From Actinobacteria bacterium UBA2279 (GTDB taxonomy: Bacteria; Actinomycetota; Coriobacteriia; Anaerosomatales; Anaerosomataceae), in NCBI GenBank assembly GCA_002347365.1, contig DDWT01000032.1, positions 17,199-81,198 of the forward strand: 64,000 nucleotides of DNA, read 5' to 3'. Both the position numbers and the translations under genes were made by a program. Below are positions 1 to 7,848 of this stretch, piece after piece. Under the pieces are notes generated by a model, which saw only the letters and a program-made list of their open reading frames with translations, had not been told where the DNA came from and made no database searches. Each line of letters begins with the position of its first letter. Positions within the stretch are counted from its first letter, which is position 1.

Positions 1-422
1 ACTACACCGAATTCGTGGAAAAGGTGCCCTCCGACTGCGTGGTCCTGACCCTGGCCTGCGGCAAGTTCCGCTTCTTCGACAAGCAGCTGGGCGATATCGG
101 CGGCATCCCGCGGCTGCTCGATGTGGGCCAGTGCAACGATGCGTACAGCGCCATCAAGATCGCGGTCGCGCTTGCCGAGGCTTTCGATGTGGGCGTCAAC
201 GACCTCCCGCTATCGATGATCCTGTCGTGGTACGAGCAGAAGGCCGTCGCTATCCTGCTGACGCTGCTGCATCTCGGCATCACCGATATCAGGCTTGGGC
301 CCACCCTGCCCGCATTCATCACTCCGAACGTCCTGCAGGTGCTCGTGGACACCTTCGGCATCAAGCCCATCGCGGCTTCCGCTGCCGAAGACCTCGAGAC
401 GATCCTCGGACCGGCGGCGTAG
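1..422 (+). CDS. hcp: Hybrid-cluster protein (hydroxylamine reductase), C-terminal part
   Basis: This is the last 139 or so residues of a gene that begins before the window; codons are in frame from base 3 and end at TAG 420-422. The block [20 protein letters not shown] followed by [11 protein letters not shown] and [18 protein letters not shown] is the characteristic C-terminal signature of the hybrid-cluster protein family; the two Cys here correspond to ligands of the hybrid Fe-S-O cluster. The family reduces NO or hydroxylamine and protects anaerobes from nitrosative stress in the cytoplasm. The N-terminal cluster motif, which would tell the class, is outside the window. Confidence 0.93.
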   Translation, partial: YTEFVEKVPSDCVVLTLACGKFRFFDKQLGDIGGIPRLLDVGQCNDAYSAIKIAVALAEAFDVGVNDLPLSMILSWYEQKAVAILLTLLHLGITDIRLGPTLPAFITPNVLQVLVDTFGIKPIAASAAEDLETILGPAA

Positions 423-698
423 GTGAGAAGTGCGCTCAGAAGCGTAGCGATCGGCTTCGGTTGGACGATTGCCGTGATCGTGCTGCTTGCGGTCGTGCTG
501 TACTCCTTCGGCGGGCCCATGCGCCCGTCGGGGGAGGCGCGCGACGCGTACGCCGTGCTCGTCGCTGAGGGCCTGGCCGAGCCGGTCGATGCGCGTCTTG
601 TCGTCCCGATACCGGGTTGCACCTGCCACAGCGATGACCCCGCTGCGGTAGTGCCGCACGCCGAGTACCGTTTGCGCGACTGCTCACGGTGCCACTAG
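423..698 (+). CDS. Small membrane-anchored protein ending in CXXCH
   Basis: The gene starts with GTG directly abutting the hcp stop codon, so the two are almost certainly co-translated. The 91 residues have one N-terminal membrane segment (about residues 9-28) and an extracytoplasmic part of 60 residues. That part contains CTCH at about residue 65 and ends exactly on CSRCH, a CXXCH that fits a covalent haem c site. There is no obvious axial Met or second haem. It could be a mono-haem c-type electron donor or a metal-binding protein coupled to Hcp. I do not recognise the family; the haem assignment is inference. Confidence 0.6.
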   Translation: MRSALRSVAIGFGWTIAVIVLLAVVLYSFGGPMRPSGEARDAYAVLVAEGLAEPVDARLVVPIPGCTCHSDDPAAVVPHAEYRLRDCSRCH

Positions 699-755
699 CG
701 TTCGCGAGCGGGTGTAAGCTATCCCAGAAACGTCCGCACACGCTCAAGGAGCACA

Positions 756-2135
756 GTGAAACGCCGCGTTGGATCAGGCCTTGTTGTTGTCGCGGCGATC
801 GCATTGGCGCTGCTCGCTTTCGCGCTTTGCGCCCACTCCACGTTCCCGCTGGGACCCGTGCGTGTCGGTGCCTCGTTCTCGGTTGGCCCGGGTCGGACGA
901 CGCTTGCTTTGCCGCCCTTCGGATCGGTCCGCGCACGTACCCACGATGCGCCGATTCGGCTGGAGGTCCGGCTGGAGGACGTCGCGATCTCCGAAGTAGA
1001 ACGCTGGTTCGATGAGGGTGTTCCGAGTGGGGATTCGCTTGCGGGTCTGCAGGCCGAGGCCTACCGGGGACTTGCCGCATCCTTCGGGCTGGGCCTTGTA
1101 GCGGCGTGTCTGATTTCAGCGCTGGTCCTGACCGCCGGGCGCGCTCCACGGCGCCGATCGGTCATTGTGACCGGGCTTGTGGTACTGGCGCTGGTCGTCT
1201 GCGGCGGTTGGGGGCTTGTCTCCTTCGATACCCAGGCGTTCAACCAGCCCACATACGAAGGGGCCCTCGCTTATGCGCCCGGTCTCGTCTCGGCAGTCCA
1301 GCAACGCCTGGCCGACGTCGGCGACCTGCAGCAGAAGGTCCGCGCCGTGGCAGGTGATCTCGCTTCCTACTACGGCACTCCCCAGGTATTCGCATCCGGT
1401 GGAGCGATGCCCGGCACCATACGCGTTCTGCACATCTCGGACACGCATCTCGACCCCGTGGGCACAGAGCTGGCCGGTCAGCTGGCCGAGGCCTTCGACG
1501 TTGCATTCGTCATCCATACGGGTGACATCAATATCTACGGGACATCGGTCGAGGCATCCGTGGCGGCGTCCACGGTCGACACGTCGCGTCCTCTCGTCTT
1601 CGTGCCCGGCAACCATGACTCCCCGGACGTGGTGCGCGCGCTCGCGGCACTTGACGACGTGACCGTTCTTGAGGAGACGTCGACCGTGCTCGCGGGCATA
1701 CGCGTCTTCGGCGTGCCGGACCCGGTCAGCCGGGGCTTCGACGTCGAGCCCGACGCCTCGCGCATGGAGGAGCTTGCGGCATCTGCGGTCTCGGCCCTGT
1801 GGGACGTGCGCACAACACAGGACGCGGCTCCGGATATCATCGCGATTCACAATCCCGCGATGGAGCGGCCGTTCGCCGGACTCGCTCCCATCGTGCTGAG
1901 TGGCCACACGCACTCGCCACGGCTGTACTTCCGGGACGACACGTGGTGGCTGAACGCGGGCACGACAGGCGGGATAGCCTTCGGCGAACCGGAAGGCCCG
2001 CATACGGCGTATTCGGCGGCCATCCTGCACTACTCGGCCACGCTGCCGCGCCGCCTGGTGGCCATCGACCGCATCCAGATAGACGGGAAGACGCGGGAGA
2101 CGTCTCTGCGCCGCACAGCGATAGAAGCGGAATAG
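756..2135 (+). CDS. Membrane-anchored metallophosphoesterase
   Basis: The 459-residue protein has an N-terminal membrane segment (about 5-27), an extracytoplasmic stretch of 80 residues, and two further segments near 108-128 and 134-157. A calcineurin-like phosphoesterase domain follows. Metal-ligand motifs are in the canonical order: SDTH near residue 230, GD near 252, GNHD near 287, an isolated H in AIHNP near 366, and GHTH near 384. The start is a GTG with AAGGAG about 6 bases upstream. Family members hydrolyse phosphomonoesters or diesters using two metal ions; the substrate is unknown. No operon partner is evident. Confidence 0.88.
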   Translation: MKRRVGSGLVVVAAIALALLAFALCAHSTFPLGPVRVGASFSVGPGRTTLALPPFGSVRARTHDAPIRLEVRLEDVAISEVERWFDEGVPSGDSLAGLQAEAYRGLAASFGLGLVAACLISALVLTAGRAPRRRSVIVTGLVVLALVVCGGWGLVSFDTQAFNQPTYEGALAYAPGLVSAVQQRLADVGDLQQKVRAVAGDLASYYGTPQVFASGGAMPGTIRVLHISDTHLDPVGTELAGQLAEAFDVAFVIHTGDINIYGTSVEASVAASTVDTSRPLVFVPGNHDSPDVVRALAALDDVTVLEETSTVLAGIRVFGVPDPVSRGFDVEPDASRMEELAASAVSALWDVRTTQDAAPDIIAIHNPAMERPFAGLAPIVLSGHTHSPRLYFRDDTWWLNAGTTGGIAFGEPEGPHTAYSAAILHYSATLPRRLVAIDRIQIDGKTRETSLRRTAIEAE

Positions 2136-2225
2136 GGTTGTAGCGCGAGACGCATCGGCTCGCGGTATGATAGCAGCGAGGCGTGATCAGCGCCGACATG
2201 CCGCCGTCCCTCCCCGGGAGGAGCG

Positions 2226-3971
2226 ATGACGCAGCTCTCCGAACATCTTCATCAACTGGCCGAGACGATAGGCCCTCGTCCGGCGACCACTGACGCCGAG
2301 GCACAGGCCGCCGACTACATCGAGGGCGTATTCGAAAGTCGCGGCTTGCCGGTCGAGCGACAGGAGTTCGACTGTCCTCGCACCTATGCTTGGGCGTTCA
2401 TCATCTACCACGCGCTGACCATCGGGGCAGCAGTGCTCGCGAACTGGTTCGCCTGGCCGGCGCTTGCCATCGCCGTCGCGGTGGCTGTTGTGATGTGGTT
2501 CGACCTGGACACACGCTGGGGGCTTTCGCGCATCATGCCGAAAGGTCCGAGCCAGAACATCATCGCGCGCCATGCGCCGAAAGCTCGTCGCAACGAGCGG
2601 CTGCGCAAGGTCGTCATCGTTGCGCACTACGATTCGGCGAAGGCGTCGCTCGCCTTCAGTCCGGGGCTTGTGAAGAACTTCAACCTGACCTTCGGACTCA
2701 TGAAGTGGTTGACGTTCCTCACGCCTGTCGCGATCCTCGTTCTTGCTCTTCCGTGGACGCAAGACTGGAGGCCGTACACCTGGTACGCAGCGCTTGCTGT
2801 CTGTGCGTACCTGATCGTGCCACTGCTCATCAACCTCCACCGCGAACTGCTCATGCACGCGACTGACGGAGCGAACGACAACGCATCTGGCGTTGCCGCG
2901 ATGCTCGGCATCATGGAGCAGACCGTACCTGAACCCGAGCAGCGCACGATGGCGACCCAGCCGATACGGCGCACACCCGAGGCGGCATTCGACGCTGACG
3001 TAGTGCTGGAGGACGCGCTGCTCTCCTACACACCCGTGGACGGCTCTCCGCGCGCTGCAGAGCCGGTGGCTCCGACGCGCCCCGCTCTGGAGACGTTCGA
3101 CGATCTTGGTTGGGAAACCACGACCATGCCGGCGATCCAGCAGCAGTCGAGCCTCAGCTTCGAGGAGCCCGCATACCCGTCAAGTCCGCCTCGACGCGCC
3201 GATGACTTCGACGACGACGAGCCTGATCTTCCCATCGAGCTGGAGGACAAGGCGCCCGAACCCTCGGGGCGCAAGCGGCTCTTCGGTCGCAAGGGTGAAT
3301 CTGGTGAACGACATGGCGTGCGTGACTGGTTGGGTCTGGGCGGCGGCTTCGACGTGCGCAAAGAAGGCAAGAGCATCGGCACCTGGGACGCGCTCGCGGA
3401 TGATGAAGAGGACGGGTTCGGATTCAAAGGCGGCGCTGCTGGTCCGCTCGGATTCGACGACCCGGGTTTCGCTGCCGAAGAAGCATCGCGCATCCGTCGC
3501 CGCGTCACGAACAGCATCGATCGCGCGCTGTCCGAGAAAGAGATATGGTTCGTCGCAACAGGTGCCGAAGAGGTCGGCACATGCGGTATGCAGGCATTTC
3601 TCGCGGCATACGGCGAAGAGTTGCGCGACGCGCTCATCATCAACCTGGATAACCTCGGTGCGGGGGCGCTGGCCTGGATAACATCCGAGGGCATGGCACG
3701 GCACTATCACTGCGATCGCCGACTGGCCTCCTCGGCCAAACGCGTGGCCCGAGAGAACGATCTCCCGATTCGAGGCAGGGAGTACAGGGGTCTTTCGACT
3801 GACGCTACACCGGCGCTCGCCCGGCGTTTCAAAGCGATGAGCATCATGGCGTTCGACATCAACGGGCGACTGCCGCACTGGCATTGGCACACGGACACTG
3901 TGGACAACGTTGCCGAGTCGAACCTGGATCTCGCGGCCGACTTCGTCACCAAGCTCATCCGGGAGCTCTAG
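2226..3971 (+). CDS. M28-family zinc peptidase with membrane segments and a large acidic insert
   Basis: The start ATG follows a strong GGGAGGAG. M28 aminopeptidase elements are present: VAHYDSAK near residue 131, DGANDNASG near 214 (metal-bridging Asp), TGAEEVGT near 445 (catalytic and metal Glu pair), INLDNLGAG near 467, and LPHWHWHTDTVDNV near 555 (distal metal His). Unusually, hydrophobic segments lie at about 58-90 and 158-205, inside the catalytic fold. Between the bridging Asp and the Glu pair is an insert of about 200 residues (236-435) that is acidic, proline-rich and probably disordered. Usual M28 domains are near 300 residues. The substrate is unknown. Confidence 0.82.
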   Translation: MTQLSEHLHQLAETIGPRPATTDAEAQAADYIEGVFESRGLPVERQEFDCPRTYAWAFIIYHALTIGAAVLANWFAWPALAIAVAVAVVMWFDLDTRWGLSRIMPKGPSQNIIARHAPKARRNERLRKVVIVAHYDSAKASLAFSPGLVKNFNLTFGLMKWLTFLTPVAILVLALPWTQDWRPYTWYAALAVCAYLIVPLLINLHRELLMHATDGANDNASGVAAMLGIMEQTVPEPEQRTMATQPIRRTPEAAFDADVVLEDALLSYTPVDGSPRAAEPVAPTRPALETFDDLGWETTTMPAIQQQSSLSFEEPAYPSSPPRRADDFDDDEPDLPIELEDKAPEPSGRKRLFGRKGESGERHGVRDWLGLGGGFDVRKEGKSIGTWDALADDEEDGFGFKGGAAGPLGFDDPGFAAEEASRIRRRVTNSIDRALSEKEIWFVATGAEEVGTCGMQAFLAAYGEELRDALIINLDNLGAGALAWITSEGMARHYHCDRRLASSAKRVARENDLPIRGREYRGLSTDATPALARRFKAMSIMAFDINGRLPHWHWHTDTVDNVAESNLDLAADFVTKLIREL

Positions 3972-4023
3972 AGGTTTGCGGTCGTGTGACCGGGCATCGT
4001 GCATGGTACACTCGGCAGCCAGG

Positions 4024-4043
4024 GGGCGCGCTATGGCGCGCCC
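4024..4043 (+). promoter_or_regulatory. Perfect 8-bp GC hairpin in the leader of the GGDEF gene
   Basis: GGGCGCGC (4024-4031), loop TATG, then GCGCGCCC (4036-4043). It lies just downstream of a TACACT -10-like element (4007-4012) and upstream of the SD GGAGG (4054-4058). It has no T-run, so it is more likely a 5'-leader hairpin than a terminator. Function inferred. Confidence 0.45.
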
Positions 4044-4064
4044 GTACTGATTCGGAGGCCCTTG

Positions 4065-5315
4065 TTGAACCAGAGCCGAATCGCAAAGACGCTTGCGCGA
4101 ACCGCCGTTGTCTCCTGGCGTGACCAACCCACGCAGTATGACATCGAGGCGCTGAGGGCCAACCTCGAGCGCGTAGGCCTCGTGATCCGCGTGCGTTGGG
4201 TCATTGTCGCGGCACTGGCGGTCTTCTCGGTTGTAGCCGCTCTGGTCTACGGCTCGAGCGTCGCGTTCGACCAGCTCATCAGCAACATGACGATCCCGGC
4301 CATCGCGCTGCTGTTCGTACTCATGTACAACGGCTTCTACGAGGTCACACTGCGTAAAGTGGGCAACGTCGCCTTCCTCAATCAGGCACAGTTGATCTTC
4401 GACATCGTGGTGACCTCCGTGCTCGTTTACTACAGCGGCGGCGTCTACTCGTGGTTCAGTTCGATGTACCTGTTGTTCATCCTCGAGGGTGCGTTCATCC
4501 TGCCAAAACGCCATCACGTGTGGCTGCTGGTGTTCGCCTCGGCCACACTCTACGGCTTCATACTCGCCGCGGAGTACTGGGGATGGATCCCTCACGTGGA
4601 CATGCCATTCGTAGACAACGGGCTATACGCGAACGCGACCTACGTTCTCGTTCGGTATCTATGGAAAGTGACCCTGTACGCCGGTGCCGGCACGATCGGC
4701 ATGCTCATGATGAAGCGCATCCACGTGAGAGAGCGAGAGCTGCGCGAGTCCTCGTTCGTGGACGAGACGACGGGTCTGTACAACCGCCAGTACTTCCACC
4801 GGGTCCTCAATGCCGAGGTGGATCGCGCGCGTCGCGATCGCGGTACAGTCGGGCTCATCCTCATCGATATCTATCAGTTCGGGGAATTCAACCGGATCTT
4901 CGGTGTCGAAGTGGGCGATGAGATCCTCTCAGCCATCGCGAATGAAGTGAGAAGTGTTCTGAATGAAGGTCACACCGAAGACGGCTACGAGGTCAACGTC
5001 GCATGTCGCGTCGGCGGCGAGGAGCTGGCCGTCATCGTGCCGGAGACACTGCGGTACGTGACGGATGCAGATCCGGCCCAAGTCCACGTGCGGGCACTTG
5101 CCGAGATCATCCGTGAGCGCATCGAGGCATTCCGGATGCGAGGGCTGGGTGTCACGCTGAGCCTCGGAGTGGCGGTTGCTCCCAACAACGGTGAGAGCGG
5201 CGATACCCTGCTGGATGCTGCGGACAGGGCGCTCTACGCTGCCTCTGAGGCCGGAGGCAACCAGGTCGTGGTTGCGTGGGAGACCGAACTCGAGGACCCC
5301 GAAGGGCGGGTGTGA
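4065..5315 (+). CDS. Membrane diguanylate cyclase (GGDEF protein)
   Basis: I place the start at TTG 4065 (4062 is also possible) because GGAGG at 4054-4058 is correctly spaced; an in-frame ATG upstream at 3999 has no SD. About 170 residues form a multi-pass membrane region with six or so helices, followed by a GGDEF domain. DETTGLYNRQYF opens it, DIYQFGEFNRIFG carries the metal Asp, RVGGEEL is the active-site loop (GGEEL, a functional variant), and SLGVAV closes it. No RxxD inhibitory site precedes the GGEEL. It should make cyclic di-GMP from GTP in response to a membrane signal; the ligand is unknown. Confidence 0.9.
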   Translation: MNQSRIAKTLARTAVVSWRDQPTQYDIEALRANLERVGLVIRVRWVIVAALAVFSVVAALVYGSSVAFDQLISNMTIPAIALLFVLMYNGFYEVTLRKVGNVAFLNQAQLIFDIVVTSVLVYYSGGVYSWFSSMYLLFILEGAFILPKRHHVWLLVFASATLYGFILAAEYWGWIPHVDMPFVDNGLYANATYVLVRYLWKVTLYAGAGTIGMLMMKRIHVRERELRESSFVDETTGLYNRQYFHRVLNAEVDRARRDRGTVGLILIDIYQFGEFNRIFGVEVGDEILSAIANEVRSVLNEGHTEDGYEVNVACRVGGEELAVIVPETLRYVTDADPAQVHVRALAEIIRERIEAFRMRGLGVTLSLGVAVAPNNGESGDTLLDAADRALYAASEAGGNQVVVAWETELEDPEGRV

Positions 5316-5357
5316 ACTCTGAACCGTCCACGCGTCGCCGTTACCGCAGGCATCGCC

Positions 5358-5972
5358 GTGCTGTCCGCCGTTACCGCGCTTGGGATAGCGGTGTGGCTCA
5401 TGACTGCCCCCTGGTTCACCGAGCTGGCCGCGCCGCGGCAGGTGGACACCGTTCGTGCAGGACTCACGCAGGAACGCATGGTCGAACTGGCGGGCCGGGT
5501 TCGCATGTTCGTGACGGATGCCGACGCGCCGGCATTGCCGGCAGTGATCGACGGCCGACCTGCATTCGATGCGGACGCAGTCTCGCACCTGATAGACGTT
5601 CGCAACGTGGTGCTGCTCGGCAGGTGGGCGACACTTCTGTCGGCCGCGCTGCTACTCATTGCGGGACTCTATGCTGTCTCGACGAATCACAGAGCCGAAC
5701 TCGGCGAGGGGCTCAAGTGGGGAGGGCTGCTGCTGCTGGCGGGCGTCGCATCGTCCATGCTTGCCGGACTTCTCGATTTCGACAGCCTCTTCGCAGCATT
5801 CCATGGGCTCTTCTTCCAGCCTGGGACATGGATGTTCTCCGCAGATTCGCTACTCATCCTGGTGTTCCCGGCGGGCTTCTGGGTACTTGCTGCAGCGATC
5901 ACCGGTGTTGTGGCTACGACGCTGGGGGTCGCCCTCGTGCTAGCAGGGCGTTTCTCGCTTACCCAAGCTTAA
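5358..5972 (+). CDS. TIGR01906/DUF1461 integral membrane protein
   Basis: The 204-residue protein has four membrane helices (about 4-18, 88-108, 122-140 and 172-196) with a soluble loop between the first and second. Order and spacing match the DUF1461 (TIGR01906) family, which has no established function. The first standard start in the frame is GTG 5358, but coding-like sequence runs back to the preceding TGA at 5313-5315. A CTG at 5319 behind GAAGGG would give a more complete first helix. It follows the cyclase gene closely and is probably co-transcribed. Confidence 0.75.
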   Translation: MLSAVTALGIAVWLMTAPWFTELAAPRQVDTVRAGLTQERMVELAGRVRMFVTDADAPALPAVIDGRPAFDADAVSHLIDVRNVVLLGRWATLLSAALLLIAGLYAVSTNHRAELGEGLKWGGLLLLAGVASSMLAGLLDFDSLFAAFHGLFFQPGTWMFSADSLLILVFPAGFWVLAAAITGVVATTLGVALVLAGRFSLTQA

Positions 5973-5974
5973 TG

Positions 5975-6060
5975 TTCACAATCGGGCAAGAAGTGTACAC
6001 TTGCTGAAGAAGGCACGAATCGAGGGGGTAGACCCCCGTGCAAACGGGGGAAAGTCTAGA
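5975..6060 (+). promoter_or_regulatory. Promoter, 12-bp palindrome and structured leader before the DUF5679 gene
   Basis: A TTCACA (5975-5980) and TACACT (5996-6001) pair lies 15 bases apart. The -10 is embedded in a perfect palindrome AAGTGTACACTT (5991-6002), a candidate operator. Downstream, CCCCCGT (6033-6039), GNRA loop GCAA, ACGGGGG (6044-6050) form a hairpin that is extended by TAGAC (6029-6033) pairing with GTCTA (6054-6058). GGGGG at 6024-6028 could instead pair with the C-run, giving two exclusive folds. A regulatory function is inferred only. Confidence 0.5.
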
Positions 6061-6089
6061 TTCCATCAGGCGAGGAGGTGAGCCGACAC

Positions 6090-6236
6090 ATGGCAGCTAA
6101 AGAAGGTTATTGCGTGAAGTGCAAGGCGAAGCGTGAGATCAAGGATGCTAAGGAAATCACGATGAAGAACGGGCGGCCCGCCACACAGGGCTTGTGCCCT
6201 GAGTGCGGGACCAAGATGTTCAAGATCGGCAAGTAG
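6090..6236 (+). CDS. DUF5679 zinc-ribbon small protein
   Basis: The 48-codon gene starts MAAKEGYCVKCKAKREIKDA and has two CxxC pairs, YCVKCK near residue 8 and LCPECG near residue 36, separated by KEITMKNGRPATQG. This matches the short actinobacterial and chloroflexal DUF5679 family, which probably binds one zinc. ATG 6090 has a strong GAGGAGGTG upstream. It is monocistronic between its own leader and a terminator, which suggests individual regulation. Its role is unknown; a nucleic-acid or ribosome-associated function is conceivable. Confidence 0.88.
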   Translation: MAAKEGYCVKCKAKREIKDAKEITMKNGRPATQGLCPECGTKMFKIGK

Positions 6237-6265
6237 CTCGCCCTAGGGCGTTGTTAGACCTGTAG

Positions 6266-6294
6266 CGGGCGTCGTCCATTCCGGACGACGCCCG
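6266..6294 (+). terminator. Rho-independent-type terminator after the DUF5679 gene
   Basis: A perfect 12-bp stem (6266-6277 with 6283-6294), a 5-base loop ATTCC, and a T-rich tail (TCTGCGTGTT). Confidence 0.8.
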
Positions 6295-6310
6295 TCTGCG
6301 TGTTGGGGTA

Positions 6311-6339
6311 TTGACGCGAGCCCACGCCAGGAATAGGTT
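6311..6339 (+). promoter_or_regulatory. Promoter of the trk operon
   Basis: TTGACG (6311-6316), a 17-base spacer and TAGGTT (6334-6339), upstream of the first trkA at 6402. Confidence 0.55.
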
Positions 6340-6401
6340 TCGTAGATGTTCTTCTGGGGCCCGTGTCTTCACAAGTAGCGTACGGAGGGTATCCTCAAGA
6401 T

Positions 6402-7043
6402 ATGAATATCGTCGTTGTCGGTTGCGGTCGCGTGGGCTCACAGCTCGCGACAATGCTCTCGATCGAAGGCCACAATGTCGTGGTCATCGACCGGGATGAG
6501 AACGCTTTCCGCCGTCTGGGCAGCACCTTCAACGGCGTCACCATCAGGGGCCTTGGTTTCGATGAGGATATCCTTGAGCAAGCGGGCATCCGCGAGGCAG
6601 ACGCGTTTGCCGCAGTCACCAACCTCGACAACACCAACCTCATGGCAGCCGAGGTGGCCCGCAAGCTCTTCGGTGTGAAACACGTCGTTGCGCGTCTGTA
6701 CAACCCCGTGCGCGAGCGCACCTACCAGCAGCTCAACCTCGACTACGTGTGCGGTACCACTCTGGTGGCTGAAACGCTCATGGACAAGATCCGCTCGGGT
6801 CATGGCCACCATCTCAACAGCATCGGCGACATAGAGGTCATTGAATTCAAAGCCGATGCCGACATCGAAGGTCGTAAACTCCGCGACGTCGAGATCGAGA
6901 ACCGCTTTCGCATCTTCGCGGTCACACGTGGTCCGATGTCGTTTATCCCTGAACCCGACACGATCATGCGGGAAGGCGACATCATCTTCGCTTCGGTGAA
7001 GGGTCAAGCCTATCCCAAGATCGAGAAGTACATGGAGGACTAA
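6402..7043 (+). CDS. trkA: Trk potassium uptake regulatory protein TrkA (first)
   Basis: The 213-residue protein has an N-terminal Rossmann RCK domain, MNIVVVGCGRVGSQLA with the GxGxxG nucleotide loop and VVIDRDE with the acidic ribose ligand, then a C-terminal RCK-C domain. The length fits half-size TrkA/KtrA proteins. It is a cytoplasmic NAD(H)/nucleotide-sensing gating subunit of the TrkH channel encoded downstream. Start ATG 6402 lies behind GGAGGGTATCC; GTG codons upstream are poorer. Three bases separate it from the second trkA. Confidence 0.93.
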   Translation: MNIVVVGCGRVGSQLATMLSIEGHNVVVIDRDENAFRRLGSTFNGVTIRGLGFDEDILEQAGIREADAFAAVTNLDNTNLMAAEVARKLFGVKHVVARLYNPVRERTYQQLNLDYVCGTTLVAETLMDKIRSGHGHHLNSIGDIEVIEFKADADIEGRKLRDVEIENRFRIFAVTRGPMSFIPEPDTIMREGDIIFASVKGQAYPKIEKYMED

Positions 7044-7046
7044 GCC

Positions 7047-7712
7047 GTGTACATCGTGGTAAACGGCGGTGGCAAGGTCGCGTCCTACCTTGCCAAGACG
7101 CTACTCGAGCGCAACCACAACGTCGCTCTCATCGAGAAGCGAGAGGACATCGCCCACAAACTGGCCGGTGAGTTGCCCGGTTCGCCCCTCATCGTGCGAG
7201 GCGACGGGTGCGACGCAGCCTACCAGGAGGATGCAGGCGTAGGCCGGGCAGACGTGTTTGTCGCTGCGACCGGCGACGACGACGACAATCTGGTGTCTTG
7301 CCAGCTCGCCAAAGTCGCGTTCGGGGTGCCCCGGACGGTCGCACGGGTGAACAACCCGAAAAACGAGCACATCTTCAACGCGCTCGGCATAGAGGCCATC
7401 TCATCCACCACGATCATCTCGCGCATGATCGAGGAGGAAGCAACCGTGGGCGACATCCACACGCTGAGTGCGCTTCGCAAGGGCGACATGGCGATCGTTG
7501 AAGTGACGCTGCCGGTTGACCGCTGCGTCGTATGCGGCAAGAAAGTCGTCGACCTCGATCTTCCGGCCGACTGCATACTCATCGCCCTCATGCGCGGCGA
7601 CGAAGTCATAACCGTTCATGGTGATACCGAGATGCAACCGGGGGACACGGTCATCGCCTTCACCGCCGTGGAGCGCGAGAAGACGCTGAAAAAGGCGTTG
7701 ACGGGGGAGTAG
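7047..7712 (+). CDS. trkA: Trk potassium uptake regulatory protein TrkA (second)
   Basis: The 221-residue RCK protein begins VYIVVNGGGKVASYLAKTLL with an altered nucleotide loop (GGGKVA), VALIEKRE after the second strand, and a C-terminal RCK-C domain. That domain contains CVVCGKKVVDLDLPADC, including a CxxC pair. Starts at GTG 7047 with GGAGGAC just upstream in the end of the previous gene. Together with the first TrkA it probably forms the hetero-octameric gating ring; tandem trkA genes are typical of Actinomycetota. Confidence 0.9.
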   Translation: MYIVVNGGGKVASYLAKTLLERNHNVALIEKREDIAHKLAGELPGSPLIVRGDGCDAAYQEDAGVGRADVFVAATGDDDDNLVSCQLAKVAFGVPRTVARVNNPKNEHIFNALGIEAISSTTIISRMIEEEATVGDIHTLSALRKGDMAIVEVTLPVDRCVVCGKKVVDLDLPADCILIALMRGDEVITVHGDTEMQPGDTVIAFTAVEREKTLKKALTGE

Positions 7713-7716
7713 TGCC

Positions 7717-7848
7717 GTGAAGGTGCAGACGAGCCGGCACAAGGCTCGTCAATATGCGATCGCCATGCTGCTCGAGGCTGCCTATGTCATGCTGATGGCC
7801 GGTCTCGCGCTGCTCGTGGCACTTGTGGCTGAGTGGATCATCCGATGA
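7717..7848 (+). CDS. 43-residue single-helix membrane protein of the trk operon
   Basis: A small frame starting GTG 7717, four bases after the second trkA stop, with GGGGGAG upstream. It encodes a basic N-terminus (VKVQTSRHKARQY) followed by one hydrophobic helix of about 25 residues and a short WIIR tail. Its TGA shares bases with the ATG of trkH (ATGA overlap), so it is translationally coupled. Size and position suggest an accessory subunit or assembly factor of the TrkH channel, by analogy with small subunits such as KdpF; inference only. Confidence 0.65.
   Translation: MKVQTSRHKARQYAIAMLLEAAYVMLMAGLALLVALVAEWIIR

Noticed and set aside
3180..4595. A 471-codon minus-strand frame across the M28 and cyclase genes
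   Set aside because: It spans a promoter and two real gene boundaries and has shadow-type composition.
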